From the NCBI GenBank assembly GCA_963803575.1, contig CAWDMW010000001.1:1-64000 (forward strand): a DNA stretch of 64,000 bases. Reading direction: 5' to 3'. Source of the stretch: CAWDMW01 sp963803575 (GTDB taxonomy: Bacteria; Pseudomonadota; Alphaproteobacteria; Rickettsiales; UBA998). The notes beneath the pieces are model-generated. The model had not been told where the DNA came from. It saw nothing but the letters and a program-made list of their open reading frames with translations, and searched no databases. Below, piece after piece: positions 43,979 to 53,364 of the stretch. A program made the translations under genes and the position numbers. How positions within the stretch are numbered: position 1 is the stretch's first letter; every line of letters begins with the position of its first letter.

Positions 43979-45700
43979 CTAAGGACGCTGTACGTCTTTC
44001 TGATTATGAGACTCTATGGTTATGCTAACATCAATAGTTTTGTCTTTCTCACTTTTGTTTTCGGTATAGTTTTCAAAATTTATCTCTAATTCATCCTTCT
44101 CTGAATCAATTCCAGATAATTGATTAGCTTTTAAAGTATAGCCAGTAAAAGATTCCTGCATATTTTGATAGATTTTTTTCCACCTCTCTAAAGCATCCTG
44201 ATTAGCCTGCTTATTTCCGTTAACAGTAACGTTTACAATAGATTTTGATATAATGTTATCTGAGAGTATTATAGAATGATTGATAAGATCATTTTTCACA
44301 ATTGGTGTAGAAGCATTATTATCTTTCGTAATACCCCATTCAAATGATGAAACTATTAGTTCTTCATTAACAAATTCAGTAACTTTATCAATTATTACTG
44401 TATATTGCGGCATGGTTTTATAAATCAGATCATTAATTTTTATCAGTGAGTCCACAATAAAAGGGTCAACTTCAAAATCAACTGCTTTTTCTTCAAAGTA
44501 TTGCACTCTACGAGCTAATTGTGATTTTTCCTGATTAAGATCTACAAGCATATTCTTACTAATTAGCAACTGGTAACTGTATAAACCAGCAGCACCAATC
44601 AAGAAAATAGATAATATCAATCCAGCTACTTTTGCTGCTTTAATACCTTTGTAATATTTTTCTATTTTTGCAATAGCATTAGGTATTAATTTTAGCTCTG
44701 GTTTTTTAAAAATCATGAACGCAGCAGATATAAAAATATCTCCATAACGATCACCAGATAACAGTGAATGTTGTATATCTATTAATTCTGCTGCTTCGTA
44801 AGGAGTTAGCACACGATAAACGTTAGCATTAAATATTTTTGGATCTATTTCATTCCTGATATCTTCTCCTAAAACCATCATAATATTCAAATGCGATGTA
44901 TCCGAAAAAGACAGTCTTTTCAGGTATTCAATAGTATTTTTTACTTCTTGCTCAATATTTCCAGCGACAACATTTGATTTTTCCTGATGAGAAGATTGTG
45001 CCATACGTGTAAAAACTAACTGTTCATTCTTCAAAACAACTTGTCTAAATCCTCCAGTTTTATGATGTATTACCAAAATATCCCATTTAGTGATGTCGCT
45101 AGAGCTTTCCTTATTTGCCGATTTATCCTTTTTCTTTTTAGCAAAGAATGTCTTTTTACTGGCTTCCGGAGTAGCGTATAAAGATTGATTCATACGCTTA
45201 ATAATTTTTTGTGACTCTATAGGCGCTAAATACACTCCAGTAAAACGGTTAGGTAAATCATAAATAAGTTCACACCAATTTTTCAAAAAAGCACTATAGG
45301 ACAAAGAAACAAGTAAAAAATTCCAGTCTTTTCTTCCTTTTTTATCACGACCAAGTGAAATAGCACCTTTTAAATCATCGGGGGCAAAATCACGTGCCAG
45401 ACGCCGTTGAATGATTTTATTTACACCTAGTGGCGTAACAGGTGGCAATGAATGTCGTACATAAGACTGATCCATTAAATCAACCAACATATGGATAGGG
45501 GCCTGAGGATGTGTAGTCAGCAACTCTTTAAACGTATCAGTAGAACGAGAGTCATATTCAGCAGAATAAAGTCTTTTAATAACAATATTATTCTCAAAGT
45601 AACTTAAGATAGCTCCTTCATCTCCAATAAAGAAAACAAATGCTTTTTTTAAGTTTCTTTTTGATGGTGCTTCATCGAGTCTTTTTCGCTGCTTTTTCAT
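43979..45700 (-). CDS. PilM/PilN- or GspL-like platform protein
   Basis: 573 residues. The cytoplasmic N-terminal part (about 1-355) has an actin-like layout (KAFVFFIGDEGAILSYFENN near the start, VFTRMAQSSHQEKSNVVAGN and NTIEYLKRLSF later). A single membrane helix (VAGLILSIFLIGAAGLYSYQ, about 365-385) leads into a coiled coil and periplasmic domain. This matches a PilM-PilN fusion or GspL. Insertions such as the Lys-rich KTFFAKKKKDKSANK are unusual. AT-rich. It begins 3 nt after the GspF-like gene. Confidence 0.65.
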   Translation of the reverse strand: MKKQRKRLDEAPSKRNLKKAFVFFIGDEGAILSYFENNIVIKRLYSAEYDSRSTDTFKELLTTHPQAPIHMLVDLMDQSYVRHSLPPVTPLGVNKIIQRRLARDFAPDDLKGAISLGRDKKGRKDWNFLLVSLSYSAFLKNWCELIYDLPNRFTGVYLAPIESQKIIKRMNQSLYATPEASKKTFFAKKKKDKSANKESSSDITKWDILVIHHKTGGFRQVVLKNEQLVFTRMAQSSHQEKSNVVAGNIEQEVKNTIEYLKRLSFSDTSHLNIMMVLGEDIRNEIDPKIFNANVYRVLTPYEAAELIDIQHSLLSGDRYGDIFISAAFMIFKKPELKLIPNAIAKIEKYYKGIKAAKVAGLILSIFLIGAAGLYSYQLLISKNMLVDLNQEKSQLARRVQYFEEKAVDFEVDPFIVDSLIKINDLIYKTMPQYTVIIDKVTEFVNEELIVSSFEWGITKDNNASTPIVKNDLINHSIILSDNIISKSIVNVTVNGNKQANQDALERWKKIYQNMQESFTGYTLKANQLSGIDSEKDELEINFENYTENKSEKDKTIDVSITIESHNQKDVQRP

Positions 45701-45702
45701 AA

Positions 45703-46905
45703 TTAGAAGTCGATTTTACTAAAAGAATCATAAAGAGGTCCAAACACAGCAGCAATTACCCAGAAGATAATGGCACCCATAACCACTGTCATAATAGGCT
45801 GTATCAAACTAACCATGCCGTCCACAGCATCATTTACTTCACGCTTGTAAAAATAATTAATGTTTTCTAGTGCTTCACTAAGGTTTCCGCTTTCTTCTCC
45901 AATCTTGAACATACGTATAACCAAGTTTGGAAACCTACTCGACATACGTACAGATTCCGTTAGTCTGTTACCTTCCAAAACACTACGATGGACAAGCTCA
46001 ATGGTCTCTTTGAGTACACGGTTTTTAACGACATCCCGACCAGCAGTTAATGAGTCCAGTATATCAATACCACTATTAAACATGACAGCAAAAAAATGCG
46101 TAAATCTTGCCATGTTAATTTTATTGACGACATTTCCTATCACAGGTATTTTAAGTATCATTGCATCAAATTTATACGCAAAACCATACGAAATACTGTA
46201 TAATGTTCCTACGATAACTGCCGTAATGACAGGGAGAGAGAAAACAATATACCAGTATTCCCCAAAAAACTCGGATGTTACAATGAGTGCTTCGGTATGT
46301 GCCGGTATTTCAAACCCTTGCGATATAATAAAATCAACTAATTGTGGGACAACAAATAGCATTAATATACTAATGACACCCGTCAACACAACACCAAGGA
46401 CTGCAGGGTACGTAATCGCCTTACGAACTTTACGACGTAGCTCTGAGCTCCATTTCATATGCTCGCTGAGATTCAGGAAAGATTCTTGCAAATTTCCTGT
46501 TTTTTCACCAGCGGCTATCAGCCCCACAAAAACTTCATTAAACACATTTGGATGCTTAGCAAGCGATTCAGAGAATGTCGTACCTGTTTTGATTGATTCA
46601 TAAACGCTGGCTAGAATATCATGGAGCTTTGCAGAATCTGTGGCATCTCTTGCATCCGCCAATGCTTCATGCAACGGCACCCCTGCCCTGTCAAGCTGTT
46701 CCATATGAAGACAGAACACAATCATATCCTTCATCTTCACTTTAGACATGAACGAGGAACGCCGTGTTTTAGCTTCGCGGCAATCAATCAAGTCAAGCCC
46801 AAGCTCCTTTAGGCGACTTTCCAAGTCAAGCTCATTTCCGGCCATTAATTCGCCTTTCATCGTGCGACCGTTTTCGTTTACTGCGCGATAATTGAATGTA
46901 TACAT
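45703..46905 (-). CDS. GspF/PilC-family inner membrane platform protein
   Basis: 400 residues with two repeated GspF domains, each a helical bundle ending in membrane helices. Landmarks are FCLHMEQLDRAGVPLHEALA, then LIAAGEKTGNLQESFLNLSE in repeat one and RFTHFFAVMFNSGIDILDSL, IGEESGNLSEALENINYFYK in repeat two. It ends in VMGAIIFWVIAAVFGPLYDS. It anchors the ATPase to the assembly machinery. Lies 10 nt after the GspE-like gene. Confidence 0.92.
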   Translation of the reverse strand: MYTFNYRAVNENGRTMKGELMAGNELDLESRLKELGLDLIDCREAKTRRSSFMSKVKMKDMIVFCLHMEQLDRAGVPLHEALADARDATDSAKLHDILASVYESIKTGTTFSESLAKHPNVFNEVFVGLIAAGEKTGNLQESFLNLSEHMKWSSELRRKVRKAITYPAVLGVVLTGVISILMLFVVPQLVDFIISQGFEIPAHTEALIVTSEFFGEYWYIVFSLPVITAVIVGTLYSISYGFAYKFDAMILKIPVIGNVVNKINMARFTHFFAVMFNSGIDILDSLTAGRDVVKNRVLKETIELVHRSVLEGNRLTESVRMSSRFPNLVIRMFKIGEESGNLSEALENINYFYKREVNDAVDGMVSLIQPIMTVVMGAIIFWVIAAVFGPLYDSFSKIDF

Positions 46906-46915
46906 AATGTTTTTC

Positions 46916-48985
46916 CTATAGCCTGTCAGTCACATCCACGCTGCCGACCAGCTCTTTAACATCAATTTCCCCTTGCAGCACTTTGTCTATTCCATCATCA
47001 ATCATGGGAATAAATCCCTTGCTCAGAAGATACTCTGTCATCTGATTGCGCGTAGCACCCACCGTAATTAATTCGTCCATACCGCGATCAACTGGCATGA
47101 TCTCTATCATCGCCGTGCGCCCTTTATATCCTTTCTGACGGCACGCTGGACATCCAACCGCCTCATATATTTCTGGTGGATCATCCACAGGCTTTCCAAG
47201 CACTTTGCATTCTTGTGGAGTGGCTAATCTTGGACGTTTACACTCAACACATAATTTACGTGCTAAACGCTGAGCCACACCACATATCAGCGATCCGGCC
47301 AACATATGAGATGGAACGCCAATGTCATTTAATCTGGGGATAATTCCAAGCGCATCATTCGTGTGTAGAGTGGAGAATACCTGATGCCCTGTTAGCGCAG
47401 CACGCACAGCATTCAGCGCCGTATCTTCATCGCGTACCTCACCAATAAAGATGATATCAGGATCCTGGCGCATCAGAGATTTGATTCCGGTTGAAAATCC
47501 GATCACTCCTTCTTTTACATTGGTTTGACGTATCAATGGCAATTCATATTCCACCGGGTCTTCTAATGTCATAATATTGACATCAATCGAATTAATGTAA
47601 TTGAGTATGGAATAAAGTGTGGTTGTTTTTCCGCTTCCTGTTGGCCCCGTAACGATGATAATGCCTTCCGGACGTTTCAATAACTTTTTGAGCAAGGTCA
47701 TATTATGCTCACTGAATCCTAAAAACTCTAACGGAAGAATAGATTTAGACTTATCCAACAGTCGCATAACAATGTTTTCACCAAATACGGTGGGTTGGGT
47801 AGCGACACGAAAATCAACTTCCCGTCCAAGCGCATTAAACGTAATACGTCCATCCTGAGGCATTCGTGTCTCGGCGATGTTCATACCTGACATGATTTTG
47901 ATACGCACCGCGATTGCCGACCAATAATCACGGTGAAAGGTACGCACTTGCATTAACTGCCCATCTACCCTGTAACGTAGCCGCAAAAACGTTCCTTCAG
48001 GTTCAAAATGTAAATCTGATGCTCCCTGCTTCACGGCATCAATCAATAAGGCATTGACAAGCCGGACTGTAGGGCTAACGTAACCATCTTCACTGCCATC
48101 TAATATACTCGCATTATTGTCACGGATACCCGTCTCAATTTCTTTCAAAATACCATCAACCGATATTTCGTAATCATAATATCGGTTGATTAGCTCCTGT
48201 ATCTCGCTATCAGTACAATAAAGTTGTTTTACGTTAACGCCTTTGGGCATATGGCGGCGTAGGGCATCTGTGGCCAGCACATCATAAACATCAAGCATGG
48301 CTACTTTGAGTTCATTTCTCTCAAGCGAGATGGGAACGATTTTATGCCGTACCGCTACCTCTTTGGGAATCATTTTGATGATAACCGGGTCAAGCATCAT
48401 TTTCTTTGCATCAAACCGCTCTGTACCTGTTGATTCTGCCAGCACTTCGGCAAGTGCGCTTTCTGTGATAAAGCCGAAATCCACCAAAATATGCCCAAGC
48501 ATATCTTTTGTGCGTTTTTGTTCTTGCAGTGCCACATCCAACTGATCGCGAGAAATCAGACCCATAGTAATAAGCTGTTCACCCAAACGCATTTTTGGAG
48601 CGTTTTGTGTCTGGCTTTTGCCTGCATTAACCGGTAGCAAGCTTTCATGCTCCCCTGTCAGCAATCCTGAATGTAGTGATGCCGTGATATAGTCCGGTAA
48701 GGGCTGCAAGGCCTCGGAATTTGGTTCAGGCATCTCCGCTTCTACGGTCGTTGTTTCAGGATCAGGTAACACGTAACGACTATGGTCGCCTGATGCTTCT
48801 GTAGGTGGTTCTACGTTCTCAACCGGTGTCTCTATCGCATCGTTAGTGGATTGCTCCGCTTCAAATGCCACGCGCTGCTGGCGTAAAAAATTATCATAAT
48901 CAGACATAACCTGTTTGTCTTCAGATGCTACAGTTGCAGCAAGCTCGTCATTGTCTGATGTATGATGATAGTCGTGCGGGTGCAT
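46916..48985 (-). CDS. GspE/PilB-family secretion ATPase
   Basis: 689-residue hexameric motor. After an acidic low-complexity N terminus (about 1-130) comes an MshEN/GspE N-terminal domain (LGEQLITMGLISRDQLDVAL) and the ATPase core: Walker A VTGPTGSGKTTTLYS, an Asp box LEDPVEYELPLIRQ, Walker B DPDIIFIGEVRDEDT and a tetracysteine zinc motif (CVECKRP to CPAC). The core is typical of type II secretion and type IV pilus extension ATPases. First gene in a five-gene operon; no retraction ATPase, secretin or pilin is in the window. Confidence 0.94.
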   Translation of the reverse strand: MHPHDYHHTSDNDELAATVASEDKQVMSDYDNFLRQQRVAFEAEQSTNDAIETPVENVEPPTEASGDHSRYVLPDPETTTVEAEMPEPNSEALQPLPDYITASLHSGLLTGEHESLLPVNAGKSQTQNAPKMRLGEQLITMGLISRDQLDVALQEQKRTKDMLGHILVDFGFITESALAEVLAESTGTERFDAKKMMLDPVIIKMIPKEVAVRHKIVPISLERNELKVAMLDVYDVLATDALRRHMPKGVNVKQLYCTDSEIQELINRYYDYEISVDGILKEIETGIRDNNASILDGSEDGYVSPTVRLVNALLIDAVKQGASDLHFEPEGTFLRLRYRVDGQLMQVRTFHRDYWSAIAVRIKIMSGMNIAETRMPQDGRITFNALGREVDFRVATQPTVFGENIVMRLLDKSKSILPLEFLGFSEHNMTLLKKLLKRPEGIIIVTGPTGSGKTTTLYSILNYINSIDVNIMTLEDPVEYELPLIRQTNVKEGVIGFSTGIKSLMRQDPDIIFIGEVRDEDTALNAVRAALTGHQVFSTLHTNDALGIIPRLNDIGVPSHMLAGSLICGVAQRLARKLCVECKRPRLATPQECKVLGKPVDDPPEIYEAVGCPACRQKGYKGRTAMIEIMPVDRGMDELITVGATRNQMTEYLLSKGFIPMIDDGIDKVLQGEIDVKELVGSVDVTDRL

Positions 48986-49136
48986 ATCCTTTAAACATAG
49001 GTGGAGGCTAAATTCATCTGGATAGCGTCACATAAATAGATTAACTAAGTACAAATAAGGCCATCACATTCTTGATATTGCGTATTAGGTATGCTTAGGT
49101 AGCTGCATTACTTCATCTTACATAAAGGTCATCGTT

Positions 49137-50114
49137 ATGTATATATTACTAGCCCTATGCATTGGGTTGCTGTCAACTCATGCAAATGCTATTGAACTAA
49201 CGCTACCTATAGACTGTGAGGTTGGTAAAAACTGTTTTATCCAAAATTACGTCGATCAGCAACCGGGTGAGAAGCATCAGGACTTTATGTGTCGCCCGCT
49301 CTCGTATGACGGCCATAAAGGAACAGATTTTCGCATCCCCGTATTTACCGTTGAGCAGGAGACGCCAAATGTCTTAGCTGCAGCAGATGGAACTGTTTTG
49401 TCTGTGCGTGATGGTGAGATAGATGCGCTGATTGGTAATAAAGATAAGCCGGACAGCACCGGAAAAGAATGCGGTAATGGTCTAGTCATCAAACATGCTG
49501 ATGGCTGGCAAACGCAATATTGTCATATGAAACAATCATCTGTCGCTGTTAAAGCAGGAGACATGGTTACAGTCGGTGATGTGCTTGGTCAGGTTGGATT
49601 ATCAGGGAAAACAGAATTTCCCCACTTGCATCTGTCTGTACGCAATGCAAAGGGCGATACAATAGACCCTTTTACGGGTGAACAAATGGAATCAGGATGC
49701 TCAAATAATGTCAGCAGTCTGAAGCCTTTATGGTCTGCACAGACGCTCGCTGCTATGCCAGTAAGTGCGTACGGACTAATAGATGCCTCTATTGCTGATG
49801 AAATGGTTACCGTGCAAGACGTGATGCTTGGGAAGCATCATGCGAGTGGCTTATCCAAAGACGCGCCTGCAATCGTTGTGTGGGCTGTTGCTTATGGCCT
49901 GACGCCCGATATAGGTATGACCATCATGTTATTTAACCCTGAAAATCAGGTGATGGCGCAAAAAACTTTTAAGCCTGAACGGTTCAACGCGCAATATATT
50001 GGTATGGTGGGCAAGCGTAACAGTACAGATGCGCCTTGGCCACCCGGAGAATATGCAGCCAAGATTGTTATTGGTAACAAGCCCGTACATACCATCACAT
50101 TCACAGTAGAATGA
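49137..50114 (+). CDS. M23-family metallopeptidase, periplasmic
   Basis: 325 residues with a signal peptide (LLALCIGLLSTHANA). The LytM-type M23 domain has the zinc ligands in HKGTDFRIP, then LVIKHADGWQTQYCHM and HLHLSVRNAKGD. It probably cleaves peptidoglycan cross-bridges or activates amidases. The C-terminal 110 residues form a beta-rich extra domain. It is divergent from the secretion operon and could help it pass the cell wall, which is speculative. Confidence 0.9.
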   Translation: MYILLALCIGLLSTHANAIELTLPIDCEVGKNCFIQNYVDQQPGEKHQDFMCRPLSYDGHKGTDFRIPVFTVEQETPNVLAAADGTVLSVRDGEIDALIGNKDKPDSTGKECGNGLVIKHADGWQTQYCHMKQSSVAVKAGDMVTVGDVLGQVGLSGKTEFPHLHLSVRNAKGDTIDPFTGEQMESGCSNNVSSLKPLWSAQTLAAMPVSAYGLIDASIADEMVTVQDVMLGKHHASGLSKDAPAIVVWAVAYGLTPDIGMTIMLFNPENQVMAQKTFKPERFNAQYIGMVGKRNSTDAPWPPGEYAAKIVIGNKPVHTITFTVE

Positions 50115-50126
50115 TCGGCAATAATG

Positions 50127-50777
50127 TTAAAGACAGCGTTCCATAATAGTGTTGTGCAATGCTTCCATTAACGGAAGGTACGTTTGTTTGAATGGCCGCT
50201 TGTCGGAAATCATCGTTTGCGCTTCGTTCAGTGCAGCAAGGTCTTTGCAATCCTGCAATGTTACATTACTTAATCGCGCGGCGCAGGCATATGGATCAGG
50301 CGTTTGCAAAACAGACGCATCGGTGATACGCGCGATGAACGTATGTAGTGTATACACAATACCACGTGGATTTTGGTAAGGGAGTGTACCACAATCATAG
50401 AGCGTCAGAATATCTTCAGTTAACAGCCCTAACTCCTCATGTGCTTCGCGCATGGCTGCCTCATCCGGTGATTCATCTTTTAACCATTGTGGATTGCCTG
50501 GCACATGGTTTCGCCCTTTATCGACCCAATGTTCTTTATCGTTAATACGGTAAAGCGCCTGCATAGTGCCGCGGGCAATTTGATAGGAAAGCATACGGCC
50601 ATGCTCTCCCTGACGTTGAGGAACTGGCGCATAAATTACGAAGCGCGGCACACCGTGCTTATCCAGATAGAATGGCAATATGGCTGCTTTATTACCAGAT
50701 TTAGCGCTAACACGTAACCGTGCTAACGATACTGCATCTCTAAGACAAACATTGTGAACCATACGCCAACCACCCAT
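50127..50777 (-). CDS. Nudix hydrolase
   Basis: About 216 residues from the ATG at 50777, one nt after the acyl-CoA dehydrogenase stop; an ATG at 50822 overlapping that gene would add 15. The Nudix box is SPDEAAMREAHEELGL, with the E-x7-REUxEE core intact; the leading Gly of the box is replaced by Pro. It hydrolyses a nucleoside diphosphate derivative, substrate unknown. Cotranscribed with the dehydrogenase. Confidence 0.87.
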   Translation of the reverse strand: MGGWRMVHNVCLRDAVSLARLRVSAKSGNKAAILPFYLDKHGVPRFVIYAPVPQRQGEHGRMLSYQIARGTMQALYRINDKEHWVDKGRNHVPGNPQWLKDESPDEAAMREAHEELGLLTEDILTLYDCGTLPYQNPRGIVYTLHTFIARITDASVLQTPDPYACAARLSNVTLQDCKDLAALNEAQTMISDKRPFKQTYLPLMEALHNTIMERCL

Positions 50778-50778
50778 A

Positions 50779-52563
50779 TTATTTCTGCGATAATGATGCA
50801 TCCATAATGGTTTGCGATCCATTGGTCAATACGGCCAGCAATGACATAGTTTGCGGTAACACCCGTTGCATATAAAAACGTGCCGTATCCAGTTTCTCCT
50901 GATAAAATACGTCATCACTTCCTTCTGAGGTATGAGACAACGCAATATGTGCCTGCCTTGCCCAGCTATAAGCCAACACAACCAGCCCAAACATACGCAA
51001 ATATTCTGTCGCACCAGCCATTGCCTGATTGGGATTGCTTAGTCCTTCTTTTGCCAGCCACAGGGACGCTTTGCGCAAATATCCTGTATGCTTGGCTAGC
51101 GGCGCAATAAATTCTGCCATATCAGCATTATCACGATGCGCCTCAATGAACGCTTCTACAGGATGAAAAAAGGCTGAAAGGTAAGCACCTGTACGATAAG
51201 AGAGTTTTCGCCCTACCAGATCCATGGCCTGAATACCGTTCGTTCCTTCGTAAATCATGGCAATACGTGCGTCACGTGCATATTGTTCCACACCATATTC
51301 ACGTATGTAGCCATATCCCCCAAAACACTGCATTGCTTCTTGCGTTACCGCGTGACCTCCATCAGTCAGGTACGCTTTAACAATGGGCGTCATCAGCTGC
51401 ACGAATGCATCCGATGACTCGCGCTGCTGGGCATCCGGATGGCGCAAAGACAAGTCATGATGCAACGCTGTTTCCAACGCCAACGCACGCGCTCCTTGCG
51501 TGAAGCTTCGCATGGTTAGCAGCGATTTACGTATCTCAGGATGGACGATAATAGGATCAGCCGCTTTTTCAGGATGCACTGCTCCGGTCAATGCGCGTCC
51601 CTGCTCCCGTTCATATGCATACGCCAACGCATTTTGGTAAGCAGTTTCAGCCACGCCCAACCCCTGCACTCCAACGTAAACGCGGGCAGAGTTCATCATG
51701 GTAAACATGGCTCTCAAACCTTGGTGTGGACTGCCAACCAAGTACCCCTTTGCGTTTTCATACGATATGGAACAGGTAGGTGATGCGTGAATCCCCATTT
51801 TTTCTTCAATGCCTGTGCAATGGACGGCATTACGATCGCCTAACGAGCCATCATCATGAACATGGTATTTTGAAACCAAAAACAAGCTAATGCCCTTCAC
51901 ACCAGCTGGCGCATCTGGCAGTCTGGCTAAAACAAGATGCAAAATATTTTTGCTCATATCATGTTCACCACATGAGATAAATATCTTGTTCCCTGTGATA
52001 TGATAGGTGCCGTCATCGTGCGGTTCAGCTACTGTGCGAATCAGCCCTAAATCTGTACCGCATTGTGGTTCTGTCAGGCACATTACGCCTGTCCATTCCC
52101 CTGATACCAGTTTAGGCAGGTAGCGTGCTTTCATTGCATCATCTAAATAATGCGCCATCAGGTTATAAGCGCTATGTGACAGGCCGGGGGTTAAGCCAAA
52201 GGACAGGTTAGCTGAACAGATCATTTCTGTCATGGGCATGTTCAATACTTCGGGCAACCCCTGCCCGCCATAGTCTGGGTCACAGGTAAAAGATGGCCAG
52301 CCACCTTCACAGTAATGCTTGTAGGCCTTAATGAATCCATTGGGTGTGGTCACTTCGCCGTTTTGCCATGTACATCCTTGTTCGTCACCCGATGCATTTA
52401 AAGGGAAAAGCTCTTGCTCACAAAATTTTGCGGCTTCTTCAAGTAGTGGTGTAGCCAGATCGCCTACTGCGTCAAAACCGGGTATATGTGCGTATGTTTC
52501 AAGCAATAAATATTCATGCAGTAGAAATGAAAAATCGCGTAAAGGAGCGTGATATACGGGCAT
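50779..52563 (-). CDS. Acyl-CoA dehydrogenase
   Basis: 594-residue flavoprotein of the larger acyl-CoA dehydrogenase class with C-terminal extension. FAD and substrate blocks are VMCLTEPQCGTDLGLIRTVA, KIFISCGEHDMSKNILHLVL and the C-terminal MQCFGGYGYIREYGVEQYAR with RIAMIYEGTNGIQAMDLVGR. It catalyses alpha-beta dehydrogenation in fatty-acid oxidation. No other beta-oxidation gene is adjacent. A Fur-box-like palindrome lies about 125 bp upstream of its start. Confidence 0.94.
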   Translation of the reverse strand: MPVYHAPLRDFSFLLHEYLLLETYAHIPGFDAVGDLATPLLEEAAKFCEQELFPLNASGDEQGCTWQNGEVTTPNGFIKAYKHYCEGGWPSFTCDPDYGGQGLPEVLNMPMTEMICSANLSFGLTPGLSHSAYNLMAHYLDDAMKARYLPKLVSGEWTGVMCLTEPQCGTDLGLIRTVAEPHDDGTYHITGNKIFISCGEHDMSKNILHLVLARLPDAPAGVKGISLFLVSKYHVHDDGSLGDRNAVHCTGIEEKMGIHASPTCSISYENAKGYLVGSPHQGLRAMFTMMNSARVYVGVQGLGVAETAYQNALAYAYEREQGRALTGAVHPEKAADPIIVHPEIRKSLLTMRSFTQGARALALETALHHDLSLRHPDAQQRESSDAFVQLMTPIVKAYLTDGGHAVTQEAMQCFGGYGYIREYGVEQYARDARIAMIYEGTNGIQAMDLVGRKLSYRTGAYLSAFFHPVEAFIEAHRDNADMAEFIAPLAKHTGYLRKASLWLAKEGLSNPNQAMAGATEYLRMFGLVVLAYSWARQAHIALSHTSEGSDDVFYQEKLDTARFYMQRVLPQTMSLLAVLTNGSQTIMDASLSQK

Positions 52564-52685
52564 GTAATGATTATCCTGATAATAATGAACTATCGCACTA
52601 TTTTATCAGAAAAACGGTGCCGACTCAATGCTGGCAAAATGAGGCAGTATGACGGATATATAAGGAAATAATTATAAATGAGAAT

Positions 52686-52704
52686 GATAATAGTAATTAT
52701 TATC
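52686..52704. promoter_or_regulatory. Fur-box-like palindrome
   Basis: GATAATAGTAATTATTATC agrees with the classic 19-bp Fur box (GATAATGATAATCATTATC) at 16 of 19 positions, and a further GAGAATGATAAT overlaps its left side. It stands about 125 bp upstream of the minus-strand acyl-CoA dehydrogenase gene. Alphaproteobacterial iron control may use Fur, Mur, Irr or RirA, so binding is not certain. Confidence 0.55.
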
Positions 52705-52720
52705 AATTACAGCGAAATAA

Positions 52721-52742
52721 AGGAACCTATGAAAGGTTTCCT
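52721..52742 (-). terminator. Possible terminator of the 129-residue protein gene
   Basis: AGGAACCT (52721-52728) and AGGTTTCCT (52734-52742) form a short hairpin with one bulged T, 23 bp after the stop codon. On the minus strand TTATTT follows. Confidence 0.4.
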
Positions 52743-52764
52743 CTATTTTAGACGCTAAGTGTAG

Positions 52765-53154
52765 TTACGCATCTTCATGGTCAGAGAAAGGTTCTTCTTC
52801 CTCTTGTAAGTCAGCCTGTTCAAGCGAATCCATGTTCATCTTCGGCTTTGAAATAGGGGTGTTGTTTTTCTTGGCAGACGCTTTGTTGCGCACTAATTTG
52901 CCTTGCTTATCATCCCAGGAATATTGATAAACCACGGTTTTGACACCCGTCATGACAATATCACCGTCGGCTAATTGCAATACATCAAAGCCTTTTTGCA
53001 GCGCATCGTTAATTAGCGACGAAGACTGACGCAGATAGGTCGGGTTAGACATTGTCTCTGTCATAGCTTCTTCGATGATAGTACTGTTTCCACTTGAAAG
53101 ACTCTTGCTAGACAAGCTCAGCTTTTTAATCAAGTTGTTATTGTAGTTACTCAT
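52765..53154 (-). CDS. Small uncharacterised protein, DUF2671-like
   Basis: 129 residues. The segment YLRQSSSLINDALQKGFDVL then DGDIVMTGVKTVVYQYSWDD recalls DUF2671, a short family I associate with Rickettsiales. The assignment is from memory and uncertain. The N terminus is Ser/Leu/Asn-rich; the C-terminal 40 residues are Lys-rich, then strongly acidic, and probably disordered. AAAGGAAC precedes the ATG. About 200 bp of AT-rich sequence without genes lies upstream. Confidence 0.65.
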   Translation of the reverse strand: MSNYNNNLIKKLSLSSKSLSSGNSTIIEEAMTETMSNPTYLRQSSSLINDALQKGFDVLQLADGDIVMTGVKTVVYQYSWDDKQGKLVRNKASAKKNNTPISKPKMNMDSLEQADLQEEEEPFSDHEDA

Positions 53155-53364
53155 TTTAGTTCCTTTTGTTCCTTACTTAGTAGGTGTTAGGCGATTACGT
53201 TATCTATATATTAACAAAAATAGATATACATACAAGTCTAATTAGTACAATTAAGCGTATTTGTACACGCTTTTTTATATTATTATATGCTGACCCATTT
53301 ATATATCTGGTTACGCTTAGTTAATCTGGCTTTCATGGGTTATGCTCTTACATTACTAACGAAT

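Noticed and set aside
45860..46603. 247-residue plus-strand frame antisense to the GspF-like gene
   Set aside because: Typical shadow of a conserved gene: the opposite strand encodes well-known GspF motifs, and this frame has no start context or family features.
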